Shown here in pieces: positions 1 through 7,515 of a stretch of DNA of 19,893 bases. The first letter of the stretch is position 1, and the number at the start of each line of letters is the position of its first letter. Source of the DNA: an uncultured Alphaproteobacteria bacterium. Lineage in GTDB: Bacteria; Pseudomonadota; Alphaproteobacteria; HIMB59; GCA-002718135. The translations under genes were made by a program, and so were the position numbers. The notes beneath the pieces were generated by a model. That model was not told the origin of the DNA. It worked only from the letters and a program-made list of their open reading frames with translations, and ran no database searches. The stretch lies in NCBI GenBank assembly GCA_902619055.1, contig CACNCW010000018.1, forward strand, positions 1 through 19,893. Reading direction: 5' to 3'.

Positions 1-492
1 ACTGAAACAATAATCGCACTTGGTTCAAATCTAGGTAATGCTATATTTAATTTACGGTGTGCCGTTAGAGAGTTAGAAAATATTGGTAATATAAAAAAAT
101 TTGCAAATATTTATATTTCTTCACCTTATGGATATAAATCACAAAGTAATTTTTTTAACACCGCAATAAAGCTATTAACCAATCAGCAGCCATTAGAATT
201 AATAAATAATATATATAAAATTGAAAAAAAATTAAAAAAAAATAAAAAAATTATTAATGGTCCAAGAAACATTGATTTGGATATTATCTTTTTTGGCAAA
301 CAAAAATTTAATAAAAAAAATTTAATAATTCCTCACCCAAGAGCAGCTGAAAGAGACTTCGTGTTATATCCAATACTCGATATTGATCCATTTTTCAGAC
401 ATCCGCTTGAAAAAAAATCAATAAACGTATTGTCAAAAGAATTGCAAAATAAATATATTATTAAAAGATTATCCTACCGAAATTTGATTTAA
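1..492 (+). CDS. folK: 2-amino-4-hydroxy-6-hydroxymethyldihydropteridine pyrophosphokinase (HPPK), 5' end cut
   Basis: HPPK transfers pyrophosphate from ATP to 6-hydroxymethyl-7,8-dihydropterin in cytoplasmic folate synthesis. Reading from base 1 gives 163 residues with the family landmarks in order: an N-terminal IIALGSNLGN strand/loop (window residues 4-13), SSPYGYKSQSNFFNTA in the pterin-binding region, the signature GPRNIDLDIIFF (residues 87-98), and a C-terminal PHPRAAERDFVLYPILDI segment that contributes to ATP binding. The family normally begins just before the IALGSN strand, so only a few N-terminal residues should be missing. A run of lysines around residues 73-84 reflects the A-rich composition. 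The stop lies 24 bases inside the 3' end of the opposing TrpF-like gene. I am confident of the family; upstream neighbours such as folB or folP cannot be seen. Confidence 0.93.
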   Translation, partial: TETIIALGSNLGNAIFNLRCAVRELENIGNIKKFANIYISSPYGYKSQSNFFNTAIKLLTNQQPLELINNIYKIEKKLKKNKKIINGPRNIDLDIIFFGKQKFNKKNLIIPHPRAAERDFVLYPILDIDPFFRHPLEKKSINVLSKELQNKYIIKRLSYRNLI

Positions 493-1119
493 AAAATCTT
501 TGAGTTTTGATTTAGAAATTAAATTTCTTTGATTTTTTAGGCTTCTAGAAATATCTAATCCAAAAGGTGTTATTTGTTTTAGAATGTTGGAAACATTTTT
601 TTTGTCTATACCGCCACCAATATAAACTGGAATATTTTTACTTTTTATAAACTGTATTTGTTTAATACTTTTTCTCAATGAATACTTTTTAATACTCTTT
701 TTCCTATAAACATTCATATCAAAATAAATAACATCAACAATTTTTCTAATTGATTCAATGTATTTTTTATCAAAATTTTCCGGATTAATTGCAATACCAA
801 TTTTTAATCTTCTAAATATTTTTTTTATTTTTAATAAATCTTTTTTGGGAAAATGATATGAACATGAAATTGTCTTTGGTTTTGTAAAATCTATTTGCTC
901 TATTAGCTTGTCTAAAGATACATACCGAGTCAGAAGTACTGATTCTATCTTATAATTTTTACACTCTTTAATTAATGATTGTATTTTTTTGTCACTAACT
1001 GTGTTTGGTCCATTCAAATTTTTACTTGCAAAACCCAATGATTTTATTTTATTTTTATGTGCTACTTCAACAGATTTTACATTTGTTATGCCACAAATTT
1101 TTAGAGGTATATTTTTCAT
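469..1119 (-). CDS. Divergent phosphoribosylanthranilate isomerase (TrpF)-like protein
   Basis: This is a 216-residue protein with the outline of TrpF, the beta/alpha-barrel that isomerises phosphoribosylanthranilate in tryptophan synthesis. Visible matches are KICGITN near the N-terminus (catalytic Cys), GFASKN at strand 2, YFDMN at strand 6 (catalytic Asp), IPVYIGGGIDKKNV at strand 7 and GLDISRSLK at strand 8. Family features that are absent are the substrate-binding Arg of the KSxRxIS loop (here NGPNTVS), the VQLHG strand (here ISCSYHF), the GG-S/T-GKTFDW phosphate loop after the catalytic Asp (here replaced by VYRKKSIKKYS), and the DVSSGVE ending. No other trp gene is nearby. The start is ATG at 1119; a TTG one codon upstream is less likely. 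It may be a TrpF paralogue with another substrate or a rapidly evolved true TrpF; the sequence alone does not decide. The 3' end overlaps folK by 24 bases. Confidence 0.72.
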   Translation of the reverse strand: MKNIPLKICGITNVKSVEVAHKNKIKSLGFASKNLNGPNTVSDKKIQSLIKECKNYKIESVLLTRYVSLDKLIEQIDFTKPKTISCSYHFPKKDLLKIKKIFRRLKIGIAINPENFDKKYIESIRKIVDVIYFDMNVYRKKSIKKYSLRKSIKQIQFIKSKNIPVYIGGGIDKKNVSNILKQITPFGLDISRSLKNQRNLISKSKLKDFLNQISVG

Positions 1120-1170
1120 CAAATTTTATTTTAAAAATTATAAATATATGTAAACTATTTTTTTTTATAT

Positions 1171-2607
1171 ATGTCATTAAATTTTTATAGACGAGTAGCG
1201 TTTGGCCTGTCGCCAAATGAAAAACCAGATAAAGATCCTCTTAACTGGGCAATAAATCAATTAGATACCATACCCGATCTCTTGTGGCCTGGAACAATCC
1301 CAACAGAAAAAGATTTAAGAAAAAAATATGGCGAATGGGTGTACGGAGATAGAGAAGTTTTAAGAAAAAAATTTAAAAATGATAAACATGCGTATAGAAA
1401 AGCAAAAGATGAATTAAGAATAAAAACTGGTGAAAGATATTTTGAATTAAATGAACATGCTATTCGTCATTTTCAGACAAAGTATTCCAAGCAACCTGTT
1501 TTCGAGCGTTTCTGGCTTTTTTGGGGAAATCATTTTGCCATAAGTGAAAAAGATTTCCTAGCAGAGTTTAGTACCGGACCCTATCAACGTGAAATTATTA
1601 GACCTAACATGGTTAAAACTTTTGAAGACATGGTTCAGTCAGTAACGACTTCATGGTGTATGATTCATCACCTTGATAATTCAGAATCTTTTGGTCCCAA
1701 TTCTAAAAAAGGAATGGAGTGGGGAGAAACCATAAACGAAAATCATGCAAGAGAATTATTAGAGTTACATACAGTATCTCCAAATGCTGGATACACACAG
1801 GAAGATGTAATTCAGTTAGCCTATATCATGACAGGTTGGGCTCACAAATGGGATAGAAAAAACTTAGAAACCGGTGATATATGGTTTGATCAAGAAATGC
1901 ATCAAAAAGGAGATAAAATTGTTTTAGGAGTTAAATATAAAAATGACGCAAAAAGAGAACTTGCTAAAGTAATTCATGACTTGGCAACACACCCGATCTG
2001 CATCAAATTTGTTTCAACAAAATTATGTAGGCATTTTATTACAGATGAACCAACAGACGAAATGATAAACCCAGTAATAGAAGCATGGAACAAATCCGAT
2101 GGAAACTTAATTGAAATTCACAAAGCAGTTATAACGCAAGCTTACAAATATAATGAGAATACACATAAATTTCATCCACCTGAAATATGGTTAATGCAAT
2201 TATCAAGAATGTTTGATTTAAATATTCCACTTTCTTTTGAAAAAATGAATTATACTTTCAAGTCAAAGCCAAATAACAGACAAAGACAATTATCATGGAT
2301 ACTTAGAGAAATAGGGCATTCACCTTATCGTGCCAAACAACCTAATGGTTGGAGTGATTTGGAGGTAGATTGGGTATCGCCAGAATTATTATTACGCCGC
2401 TTTTGGTTTGCTTCAGTTGAACTTCCAATGCTTGTTAAATCTGGAAACAGATCCCATGGTTTTATTTTATCTTGTCTTAAAAATAATTTTGAAGATCATA
2501 AAAATATGGCGTCTCTTATTGATAATTTTAGATTTGGCACATCAGATTATGATTTAGGGCAAAAGTATGGAGTCATTTGTAATTTGCCAGGAGTATTAAA
2601 AATATGA
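1171..2607 (+). CDS. DUF1800 family protein
   Basis: This 478-residue protein belongs to the DUF1800 family, whose biochemical role is not established. The family hallmark NENHARELLELHTVSPNAGY-TQEDV, followed by AYIMTGW, sits near residues 188-223. Other typical parts are the N-terminal FYRRVAFGLSP segment, a WLFWGNHFA motif near residue 115, and a C-terminal LLRRFWFASVELP stretch ending in a degenerate SPEF-like tail (NLPGVLKI). ATG at 1171 is the only sensible start, because the upstream frame meets a stop at 1141 with no other start codon between. The protein therefore has no signal peptide, although family members are usually paired with exported DUF1501 proteins, as here. No clear Shine-Dalgarno sequence precedes it (only a T-rich run). 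Its stop overlaps the next start as ATGA, so translation is probably coupled. The cellular location is uncertain. Confidence 0.85.
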   Translation: MSLNFYRRVAFGLSPNEKPDKDPLNWAINQLDTIPDLLWPGTIPTEKDLRKKYGEWVYGDREVLRKKFKNDKHAYRKAKDELRIKTGERYFELNEHAIRHFQTKYSKQPVFERFWLFWGNHFAISEKDFLAEFSTGPYQREIIRPNMVKTFEDMVQSVTTSWCMIHHLDNSESFGPNSKKGMEWGETINENHARELLELHTVSPNAGYTQEDVIQLAYIMTGWAHKWDRKNLETGDIWFDQEMHQKGDKIVLGVKYKNDAKRELAKVIHDLATHPICIKFVSTKLCRHFITDEPTDEMINPVIEAWNKSDGNLIEIHKAVITQAYKYNENTHKFHPPEIWLMQLSRMFDLNIPLSFEKMNYTFKSKPNNRQRQLSWILREIGHSPYRAKQPNGWSDLEVDWVSPELLLRRFWFASVELPMLVKSGNRSHGFILSCLKNNFEDHKNMASLIDNFRFGTSDYDLGQKYGVICNLPGVLKI

Positions 2608-3755
2608 ACTGCACAAGAAGAAATTTTTTAATTGGAGGATCAACAACATTGTTTCTTTCTGGATATTTTCCAAAAATAAGTTTCGCTTCAATGCAGAAAA
2701 AAAATCTAATTATTATATCACTTCGTGGAGGAATGGATGGTTTAACAGCTGTTCCTGTTATTGGAGATAAACGTCTCAAAAAATTAAGAAAAAAACTCAT
2801 TTTGGAAGACGTTCTTAATTTGAACAGCGACTTCGGCCTTCATCCTAAATTAGAAATTTTTCATAAACTCTGGCAAAAAAATCAAGCGGCATTTGTTCAT
2901 GCAACAAATATTCCTTACACGGGCAGATCACATTTTGATGGACAAAATTTAATGGAAACTGGAGCACACATTCCATACAAAGAAAAAACGGGATGGCTTG
3001 GTAGGGGATTACTAGCTTCAAATATTATAGGAAAAGGTTTGGCAATATCTTTACCAATGCCACTCTTATTAAGAGGTGTGCCACAGAATAATAACTTCTT
3101 CCCATCACCAGATTTTGTTGAAACAAAGTTAATAGATCAAATTTATAATGAATTTAAGGGTGAGCATAACGAGCTAATTAAATCTACACTTGATACAATT
3201 AGACAAAGACCATTGTCTATGCAAATAGCTACTGACTCTGATGATAGAAAAAAACTTGCTCTTGAAGCTGCTAAACAATTAAAAGATCAAAGTGGTCCTC
3301 GAGTTGCTGTATTTGATTTAGATGGTTTTGATACCCATGCTGCTCAAGGAGGCGTTGATGGAGCGCATGCTGATGAACTAGAAGAAGTAAATAAAATTGT
3401 TACTATTTTACATGAAAATCTTGGTCAAGCGTTTGATAATACTCTTATTCTTACTCTAACTGAATTTGGCCGAACTATAAAACAAAATGGAGGCTATGGA
3501 ACTGAGCATGGATATGGAAGTGCAATACTAATGGCTGGAGGCTTGCTAAAAAAATCTCAAGTTTATACAGATTGGCCTGGACTAAAAAAGAAAGAATTAT
3601 TTGAGGGAAGAGATCTAAATTCGACTATTGACTCAAGGGCTGTTTATAATTCTGCAATGTCTGTTTGTTTTAACCAAGATCCAGAATTTTTACGTAAAGA
3701 AGTTTTTTGGGGAGACGAACTTCCTGATTTGTCTCAAGAATTGTTTAAGATTTAG
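2604..3755 (+). CDS. DUF1501 family protein with Tat signal
   Basis: This 383-residue DUF1501 protein is related in fold to the alkaline phosphatase/sulfatase superfamily; its substrate is unknown. The N-terminus carries a twin-arginine motif, TRRNFL (residues 4-9), a hydrophobic stretch, and a plausible cleavage region around SFASM (26-30), which predicts folded export to the periplasm. Family motifs follow: LRGGMDG (40-46), YTGRSHFDGQNLMETG, VAVFDLDGFDTHAAQGG, and TEFGRTIKQNGGYGTEHGYG near the C-terminal third. The conserved Asp, His and Glu residues of these motifs are all present, so the protein looks intact. The start codon overlaps the DUF1800 stop by 4 bases, and the pair recurs widely in bacteria, so the two products probably act together. 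No phosphatase nucleophile can be assigned with confidence. Confidence 0.88.
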   Translation: MNCTRRNFLIGGSTTLFLSGYFPKISFASMQKKNLIIISLRGGMDGLTAVPVIGDKRLKKLRKKLILEDVLNLNSDFGLHPKLEIFHKLWQKNQAAFVHATNIPYTGRSHFDGQNLMETGAHIPYKEKTGWLGRGLLASNIIGKGLAISLPMPLLLRGVPQNNNFFPSPDFVETKLIDQIYNEFKGEHNELIKSTLDTIRQRPLSMQIATDSDDRKKLALEAAKQLKDQSGPRVAVFDLDGFDTHAAQGGVDGAHADELEEVNKIVTILHENLGQAFDNTLILTLTEFGRTIKQNGGYGTEHGYGSAILMAGGLLKKSQVYTDWPGLKKKELFEGRDLNSTIDSRAVYNSAMSVCFNQDPEFLRKEVFWGDELPDLSQELFKI

Positions 3756-3781
3756 AAATAAATAATTTTTTTAGTAATTTC

Positions 3782-4198
3782 ATGTTAAACAACAATATGG
3801 TTTCAGAAAATTTTGATAGTTTATTCAAGGCTGCAAAAAAAGTTAGAGAGCAAGCTCATGTGCCTTATTCAAATTTTAAAGTAGGAGCAGCTTTTCTAAC
3901 AGAAGATAGTAAAATTATTACTGGTTGTAATGTTGAAAATGCTGCCTATCCTCAATCCCAGTGTGCCGAAGCAACTGCAATTGGAAATATGATATCTAAT
4001 GGAAACAAAAAAATTTTAGAAGTTGTGGTTATAGGTTCAGGTGAATTATTATGCTCACCCTGTGGTGGTTGTAGACAGAGGTTAAGAGAATTTGCTACTT
4101 TAGATACTAAGATTCATATGTGTAATGAAAATGGTCATATGAAAACATCTACGCTCGAAGAATTACTTCCAGATTCTTTTGGCCCAGAGAATCTTTAA
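3782..4198 (+). CDS. cdd: Cytidine deaminase
   Basis: Deaminates cytidine and deoxycytidine to uridine and deoxyuridine in the cytoplasm, feeding pyrimidine salvage. The 138-residue length matches the short tetrameric class. Visible motifs are VPYSNFKVGAA (27-37), NVENAAYP (50-57), the active-site CAE (61-63) with Cys61 as zinc ligand and Glu63 as proton shuttle, and SPCGGCRQ (92-99) with zinc ligands Cys94 and Cys97. The residue after CAE is Ala, whereas many tetrameric enzymes have Arg there (CAER); this variant should still be active. ATG at 3782 is used here; a second in-frame ATG at 3797 is also possible, and neither has a strong ribosome binding site. It is the first gene of a four-gene salvage operon, and its TAA shares one base with the ATG of the next gene. 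Confidence 0.95.
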   Translation: MLNNNMVSENFDSLFKAAKKVREQAHVPYSNFKVGAAFLTEDSKIITGCNVENAAYPQSQCAEATAIGNMISNGNKKILEVVVIGSGELLCSPCGGCRQRLREFATLDTKIHMCNENGHMKTSTLEELLPDSFGPENL

Positions 4199-5028
4199 TG
4201 TTACCCTCGGCAAAAAAATTTTTAGAAATAACAAATAATACTTCACCCGATATTGCCGTAATTTTAGGAAGTGGACTAACTAATTTTTTTGAAGAAAAAG
4301 ATATTCAAGAATCAATCTCATATGAACAGTTAGCTGATTTTCCACAGCCAACTGTCAAAGGTCACGCAGGTAAATTAGTTTTAGGAAAAATAAATACTTT
4401 AAATGTTGTTTGTATGTATGGAAGATCACATATTTATGAAGGGCATAATCCTCAAAGTTTAGCTTCACCCATAAGAGTATTAAAGGACATTGGGTCTAAG
4501 TTATTAGTTGTTACAAATGCAGCAGGTAGTTTAGATGAAGCTATGCCGGCTGGCAGTTTAATGGCAATTAAAGATCATATTAACTGGAGTGGTTTTAATC
4601 CACTTATTGGACCTAATGCTGAAGAGTATGGCCCTCGCTTTCATGATATGAGTGATGGGTATCACAAGTTTTATAGAGATCAGTTAATACAAGTCGCTAA
4701 AAAAATAGATCAAAAAATTTATGAAGGTATCTATTGTATGTACTCAGGACCAAATTTTGAAACTCCTGCTGAAATCAATGCCTTAAAAGTAATAGGTGGA
4801 AATGCAGTTGGAATGTCTACAGTACCAGAAGTTTTAGTTGCTAATCATTGCGGACTTCCCGTTATTGGTATCAGCGTAATCACCAACTTAGCTGCTGGTA
4901 TGAATAAAACAAAATTAAGTCATCAGGAAACTTTAGAGAATGCAAGTTTAGCAGAGAACAATGTTTTAAATTTAATTAAACAATTTATACAAGAAGTTCA
5001 ATTCGATGATACCTCAAGAGATAATTAG
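4198..5028 (+). CDS. punA: Purine nucleoside phosphorylase (trimeric PNP type)
   Basis: Phosphorolyses purine (deoxy)nucleosides such as inosine and guanosine to free base and (deoxy)ribose 1-phosphate in the cytoplasm. The 276 residues fit the trimeric PNP/MTAP family: phosphate-binding GSG (24-26), GHAGK (55-59), MYGRSHIYEGH (73-83), VTNAAGS (105-111), the base-pocket FETPAE (187-192) with Glu192, GMSTVPE (205-211) with the ribose-contacting Met, and VITNLAAG (227-234) with the Asn that selects 6-oxopurines. Those last features favour PNP over methylthioadenosine phosphorylase. The start shares a base with the cdd stop, and the 3' end overlaps deoA by 23 bases. The exact substrate range (including xanthosine) cannot be told from sequence. 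Confidence 0.93.
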   Translation: MLPSAKKFLEITNNTSPDIAVILGSGLTNFFEEKDIQESISYEQLADFPQPTVKGHAGKLVLGKINTLNVVCMYGRSHIYEGHNPQSLASPIRVLKDIGSKLLVVTNAAGSLDEAMPAGSLMAIKDHINWSGFNPLIGPNAEEYGPRFHDMSDGYHKFYRDQLIQVAKKIDQKIYEGIYCMYSGPNFETPAEINALKVIGGNAVGMSTVPEVLVANHCGLPVIGISVITNLAAGMNKTKLSHQETLENASLAENNVLNLIKQFIQEVQFDDTSRDN

Positions 5029-6316
5029 AAAAAAAAGAGACAACCAAGATCTTTCAAAAGAAGATATCAACTTTTTTGTAGACGGTTTAACAAATGGATC
5101 TTTTTCAGATGCGCAAATTGCAGCAATGAGCATGGCAATATTTTCAAATGGAATGACTCCTGAAGAAACTGTTTGTTTAACTGAAGCGATGACGAACTCA
5201 GGCGATACACTAAATTGGTCTGAGATTGTAGATTCTGAGTTGGTTTGTGATAAGCACTCAACTGGTGGAGTTGGGGACAAGACGAGCGTTATTTTAGCAC
5301 CAATACTTGCAGCTTGTGGACTATATGTACCTATGATTTCAGGTAGAGGTTTGGGTCATACCGGTGGTACTCTAGATAAATTTGATTCAATACCTGGGTA
5401 CAATACAAAGCCTGATTTAGAAACTTTTAAAAAAGTTGTAAAAGACGTTGGTTGTGCAATTATTGGTCAAACCTCTAACTTAGCACCAGCTGATAAAAAA
5501 TTATATTCTATAAGGGATATTGTAGGTACAGTAGAATCTTTACCTTTAATAACATCATCTATTCTTTCAAAAAAAATTGCAAGCGGTCTTTCATCTTTAG
5601 TACTTGATGTAAAAGTTGGTAATGGATCTTTTAATAGCACTATTGATATAGCAAGAGATTTATCCAACTCCTTAGTAAGAGTCGCTAAAGGAGCAGGTTT
5701 ATATTGCGAAGCTATATTAACAGATATGAATCAGGTCTTAGGTAAAAGTGCTGGTCATACACTAGAGATATTAGAATGCATAAAATATATTAAAAATGAT
5801 TTTAAAGATCACCGATTAGAAAAGATCACTAATGAATTAATATCTTCGCTATTAGTAAACATTTATAAAATTTCGAAAGAAGAGGCTTATAATAAAATTA
5901 ATACTGTTATTAATAATGGACTAGCTGCAGAAAAATTTGAAATGATGGTTGCAGCCTTGGGTGGACCAAAAAATATTTTAACATCTTGTGAAAAAGATCT
6001 ATCCAATACATCTATTCAAAAAGATATATTTTCTATGGAAGGCGGGTGGATAGAAAATATTCATACCAGAGAATTAGGCCTTATACTTATTGAACTTGGA
6101 GGTGGAAGAAAACAGGTTACCGATAAAATAAATTATGGAGTTGGATATGATAATGTTCTCAATATAGGCGATGAAGTAAATTCCTCAACTCCTCTGTTAA
6201 GTTTATACTCAAGCAAAAATATAGATGATAATTTAATAAATAAAATAAAAGGCTGTTTCATTATTTCAGATAAAAAAACTCAAAAACTACCTGAAATATT
6301 TGAAACCATAAATTAA
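5006..6316 (+). CDS. deoA: Thymidine/pyrimidine-nucleoside phosphorylase
   Basis: Cleaves thymidine (and possibly uridine or deoxyuridine) with phosphate to the base and (deoxy)ribose 1-phosphate, so it takes the product of cytidine deaminase further. The 436 residues show the helical N-terminal domain, the phosphate-binding KHSTGGVGDKTS (83-94), and the family signature SGRGLGHTGGTLDKFDS (112-128). A C-terminal alpha/beta domain has GGWIENIHTRELG and LGGGRK. Length is normal and nothing is truncated. The start lies 23 bases inside the PNP gene, indicating translational coupling, and the TAA shares its last base with the ATG of the methyltransferase gene. DeoB and DeoC, which would use the pentose phosphate, are not in the window. 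Confidence 0.95.
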   Translation: MIPQEIIRKKRDNQDLSKEDINFFVDGLTNGSFSDAQIAAMSMAIFSNGMTPEETVCLTEAMTNSGDTLNWSEIVDSELVCDKHSTGGVGDKTSVILAPILAACGLYVPMISGRGLGHTGGTLDKFDSIPGYNTKPDLETFKKVVKDVGCAIIGQTSNLAPADKKLYSIRDIVGTVESLPLITSSILSKKIASGLSSLVLDVKVGNGSFNSTIDIARDLSNSLVRVAKGAGLYCEAILTDMNQVLGKSAGHTLEILECIKYIKNDFKDHRLEKITNELISSLLVNIYKISKEEAYNKINTVINNGLAAEKFEMMVAALGGPKNILTSCEKDLSNTSIQKDIFSMEGGWIENIHTRELGLILIELGGGRKQVTDKINYGVGYDNVLNIGDEVNSSTPLLSLYSSKNIDDNLINKIKGCFIISDKKTQKLPEIFETIN

Positions 6317-6972
6317 TGAGCACTCAAACTGAAATTAATGAAGCACTTGTGCAATACTTACAAAGCGTAGGTTACCGAGAAGATAAAATAATTACTGAAC
6401 TAGAAAATGAAACTTTAAAACTTGGTAGTGTTTCCCAAATGCAGATTGCAAAAGAACAAGGTCAGTTTTTAGAAATGATAACTAAAATTTCTAATGCTAA
6501 AAACTGTTTAGAAATTGGAAGGTTTACAGGGATGAGCACTTTGTTTTTGGCTAGAGGTATACCTGAATCAGGAAAAATCGTAACTGTTGATAATTCAGAT
6601 GAATTTTTATCCTTAGCAAAAAAATATTGGGAATTAGATAAAATGAGCTCAAAAATTGAATCGATTATTGGAGATGGTGTTGAGGTAATGCAAAGCATGA
6701 TAGACCGTCAACAGAGTTATGACTTAATTTTTATAGATGCTGATAAAAATAATTATCCAAATTATTATGAATTGTCTCTGAATTTATTAGTCTCTAATGG
6801 GATAATAATTATTGATAATATGCTTTGGCATGGTGATGTGGCAGATGAAACTAAACAAGACTCTCAAACAAAAACTATCCGTGATTTAAATTTAAAAATA
6901 CAAAATGATACAAGAGTGGAATTCTCTCTTTTACCACTCTCTGATGGATTGTCGTTTATAAGAAAAAAATAA
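6316..6972 (+). CDS. SAM-dependent O-methyltransferase (catechol/caffeoyl-CoA type)
   Basis: A 218-residue class I methyltransferase of the O-methyltransferase family 3 type (plant caffeoyl-CoA O-methyltransferases and their bacterial relatives). The SAM-binding glycine loop is LEIGRFTGMST (65-75), followed by an acidic VDNSDE strand end. The metal-binding region has FIDADKNNY (139-147) and IIIDNMLWHGDV (164-175), whose Asp and Asn residues normally hold the divalent cation that positions a vicinal diol or catechol. The protein is cytoplasmic with no membrane segment. The substrate is unknown. It is the last gene of the nucleoside-salvage operon, coupled to deoA by a one-base overlap, which is unusual company for this family. 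Seven bases after its stop the heat-shock promoter begins. Confidence 0.88.
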   Translation: MSTQTEINEALVQYLQSVGYREDKIITELENETLKLGSVSQMQIAKEQGQFLEMITKISNAKNCLEIGRFTGMSTLFLARGIPESGKIVTVDNSDEFLSLAKKYWELDKMSSKIESIIGDGVEVMQSMIDRQQSYDLIFIDADKNNYPNYYELSLNLLVSNGIIIIDNMLWHGDVADETKQDSQTKTIRDLNLKIQNDTRVEFSLLPLSDGLSFIRKK

Positions 6973-6978
6973 CAAAGA

Positions 6979-7006
6979 CTTGAATTAAACACAATCATCC
7001 CCACAT
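6979..7006 (+). promoter_or_regulatory. Sigma-32 (RpoH) heat-shock promoter
   Basis: CTTGAA at 6979-6984 and CCCCACAT at 6999-7006 are separated by 14 bases. This closely matches the known heat-shock sigma factor consensus CTTGAA-(13 to 15)-CCCCATNT. The site lies just after the methyltransferase stop and about 64 bases before the small heat-shock gene. Transcription would begin near 7013, giving a 5' untranslated region of about 57 bases that contains the hairpin described separately. No other promoter in the window is this clear. Confidence 0.8.
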
Positions 7007-7020
7007 AATATATGTCTGTA

Positions 7021-7069
7021 TGCCATTGTGGGTGCGGGCAAAATAAACTTGCTTAATAAAGGAGTTATT
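7021..7069 (+). promoter_or_regulatory. ROSE-like RNA thermometer over the ibpA ribosome binding site
   Basis: The 5' leader can fold so that AACUUGCUU (7046-7054) pairs with AAGGAGUU (7059-7066) across a 4-base AAUA loop. The pairs are A-U, A-U, C-G, U-A, U-G, then a bulged G at 7051, then C-G, U-A, U-A. This covers the GGAG Shine-Dalgarno (7061-7064). A UUGCU strand with a bulged G opposite the ribosome binding site is the diagnostic feature of ROSE thermometers, known from rhizobial and enterobacterial small heat-shock genes; they melt on warming and release translation. A short helix upstream (UGCC 7021-7024 with GGCA 7037-7040) may be an additional stem. Function is inferred from this structure and from the downstream gene. 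Confidence 0.72.
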
Positions 7070-7507
7070 ATGACTAGAAACCTATCCGTTTGGAATTCTC
7101 TAAGACCATTTTCTGTTGGATTTGACTCAATTTTTGATGAATTTGATAGAATGTTGGAGTCTACGGAAAGATACAATACAAATTATCCACCCTACAATAT
7201 TCATAGAGTTGATGAGCATAACTATAAAATTGAAGTTGCTCTCGCTGGATATAGTAAAGAAGATATTGAGATTGAATTAAAAGAAAACAACCTAACTGTT
7301 AGAAATAAACCTAAAGAAAAAGTGGTTAATGAAAATGGTAATGGTGTAATCCATAAAGGAATCTCAACAAGACAGTTTGAAAGATCGTTCACAATTTCAG
7401 AAGATATCAAAGTTAAAGATGCTGAATTGAAGAATGGACTTTTAGCGATTGATTTGGAGAGAATTATTCCAGAAGAAAAAAAAGCTAGACTTATTTCAAT
7501 AAAATAG
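7070..7507 (+). CDS. ibpA: Small heat-shock protein, Hsp20/IbpA family
   Basis: An ATP-independent chaperone that binds unfolding proteins in the cytoplasm and holds them for DnaK/ClpB. The 145 residues show an N-terminal arm (RPFSVGFDSIFDEFDRML), then YPPYNIHRVDEHNYKIEVALAG (split at 39-60), which is very like E. coli IbpA. The alpha-crystallin domain follows and ends in the conserved AELKNGLLAIDL (118-129). A C-terminal ISI tripeptide (142-144) supplies the I-x-I anchor for oligomers. ATG at 7070 is chosen because GGAG lies 5 bases upstream; an upstream in-frame GTG at 7028 would fall inside the leader hairpins. The gene is monocistronic, with its own sigma-32 promoter, RNA thermometer and terminator, so control should act on both transcription and translation by temperature. 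Confidence 0.93.
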   Translation: MTRNLSVWNSLRPFSVGFDSIFDEFDRMLESTERYNTNYPPYNIHRVDEHNYKIEVALAGYSKEDIEIELKENNLTVRNKPKEKVVNENGNGVIHKGISTRQFERSFTISEDIKVKDAELKNGLLAIDLERIIPEEKKARLISIK

Positions 7508-7515
7508 TTTTGATA

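Noticed and set aside
200..260. A-rich tract as a slippage site or simple repeat in folK.
   Set aside because: It is an ordinary lysine-rich coding stretch with the reading frame continuing into the HPPK signature.
1123..1170. Promoter or operator in the divergent spacer between the TrpF-like and DUF1800 genes.
   Set aside because: It contains only A/T runs with no distinct -35, dyad or repeat that I could defend.
2540..2607. Possible frameshift at the C-terminus of the DUF1800 gene, because the other frame reads SMESFVICQEY, which loosely resembles the usual SPEF ending.
   Set aside because: That frame contains stop codons on both sides, while the actual frame ends in NLPGVLKI, which aligns acceptably with the family's SPEF-LRR tail. 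The gene looks intact.
7028..7069. Longer Hsp20 protein starting at GTG 7028.
   Set aside because: It would translate through the leader hairpins; ATG 7070 has GGAG at ideal spacing and gives the normal family N-terminus.
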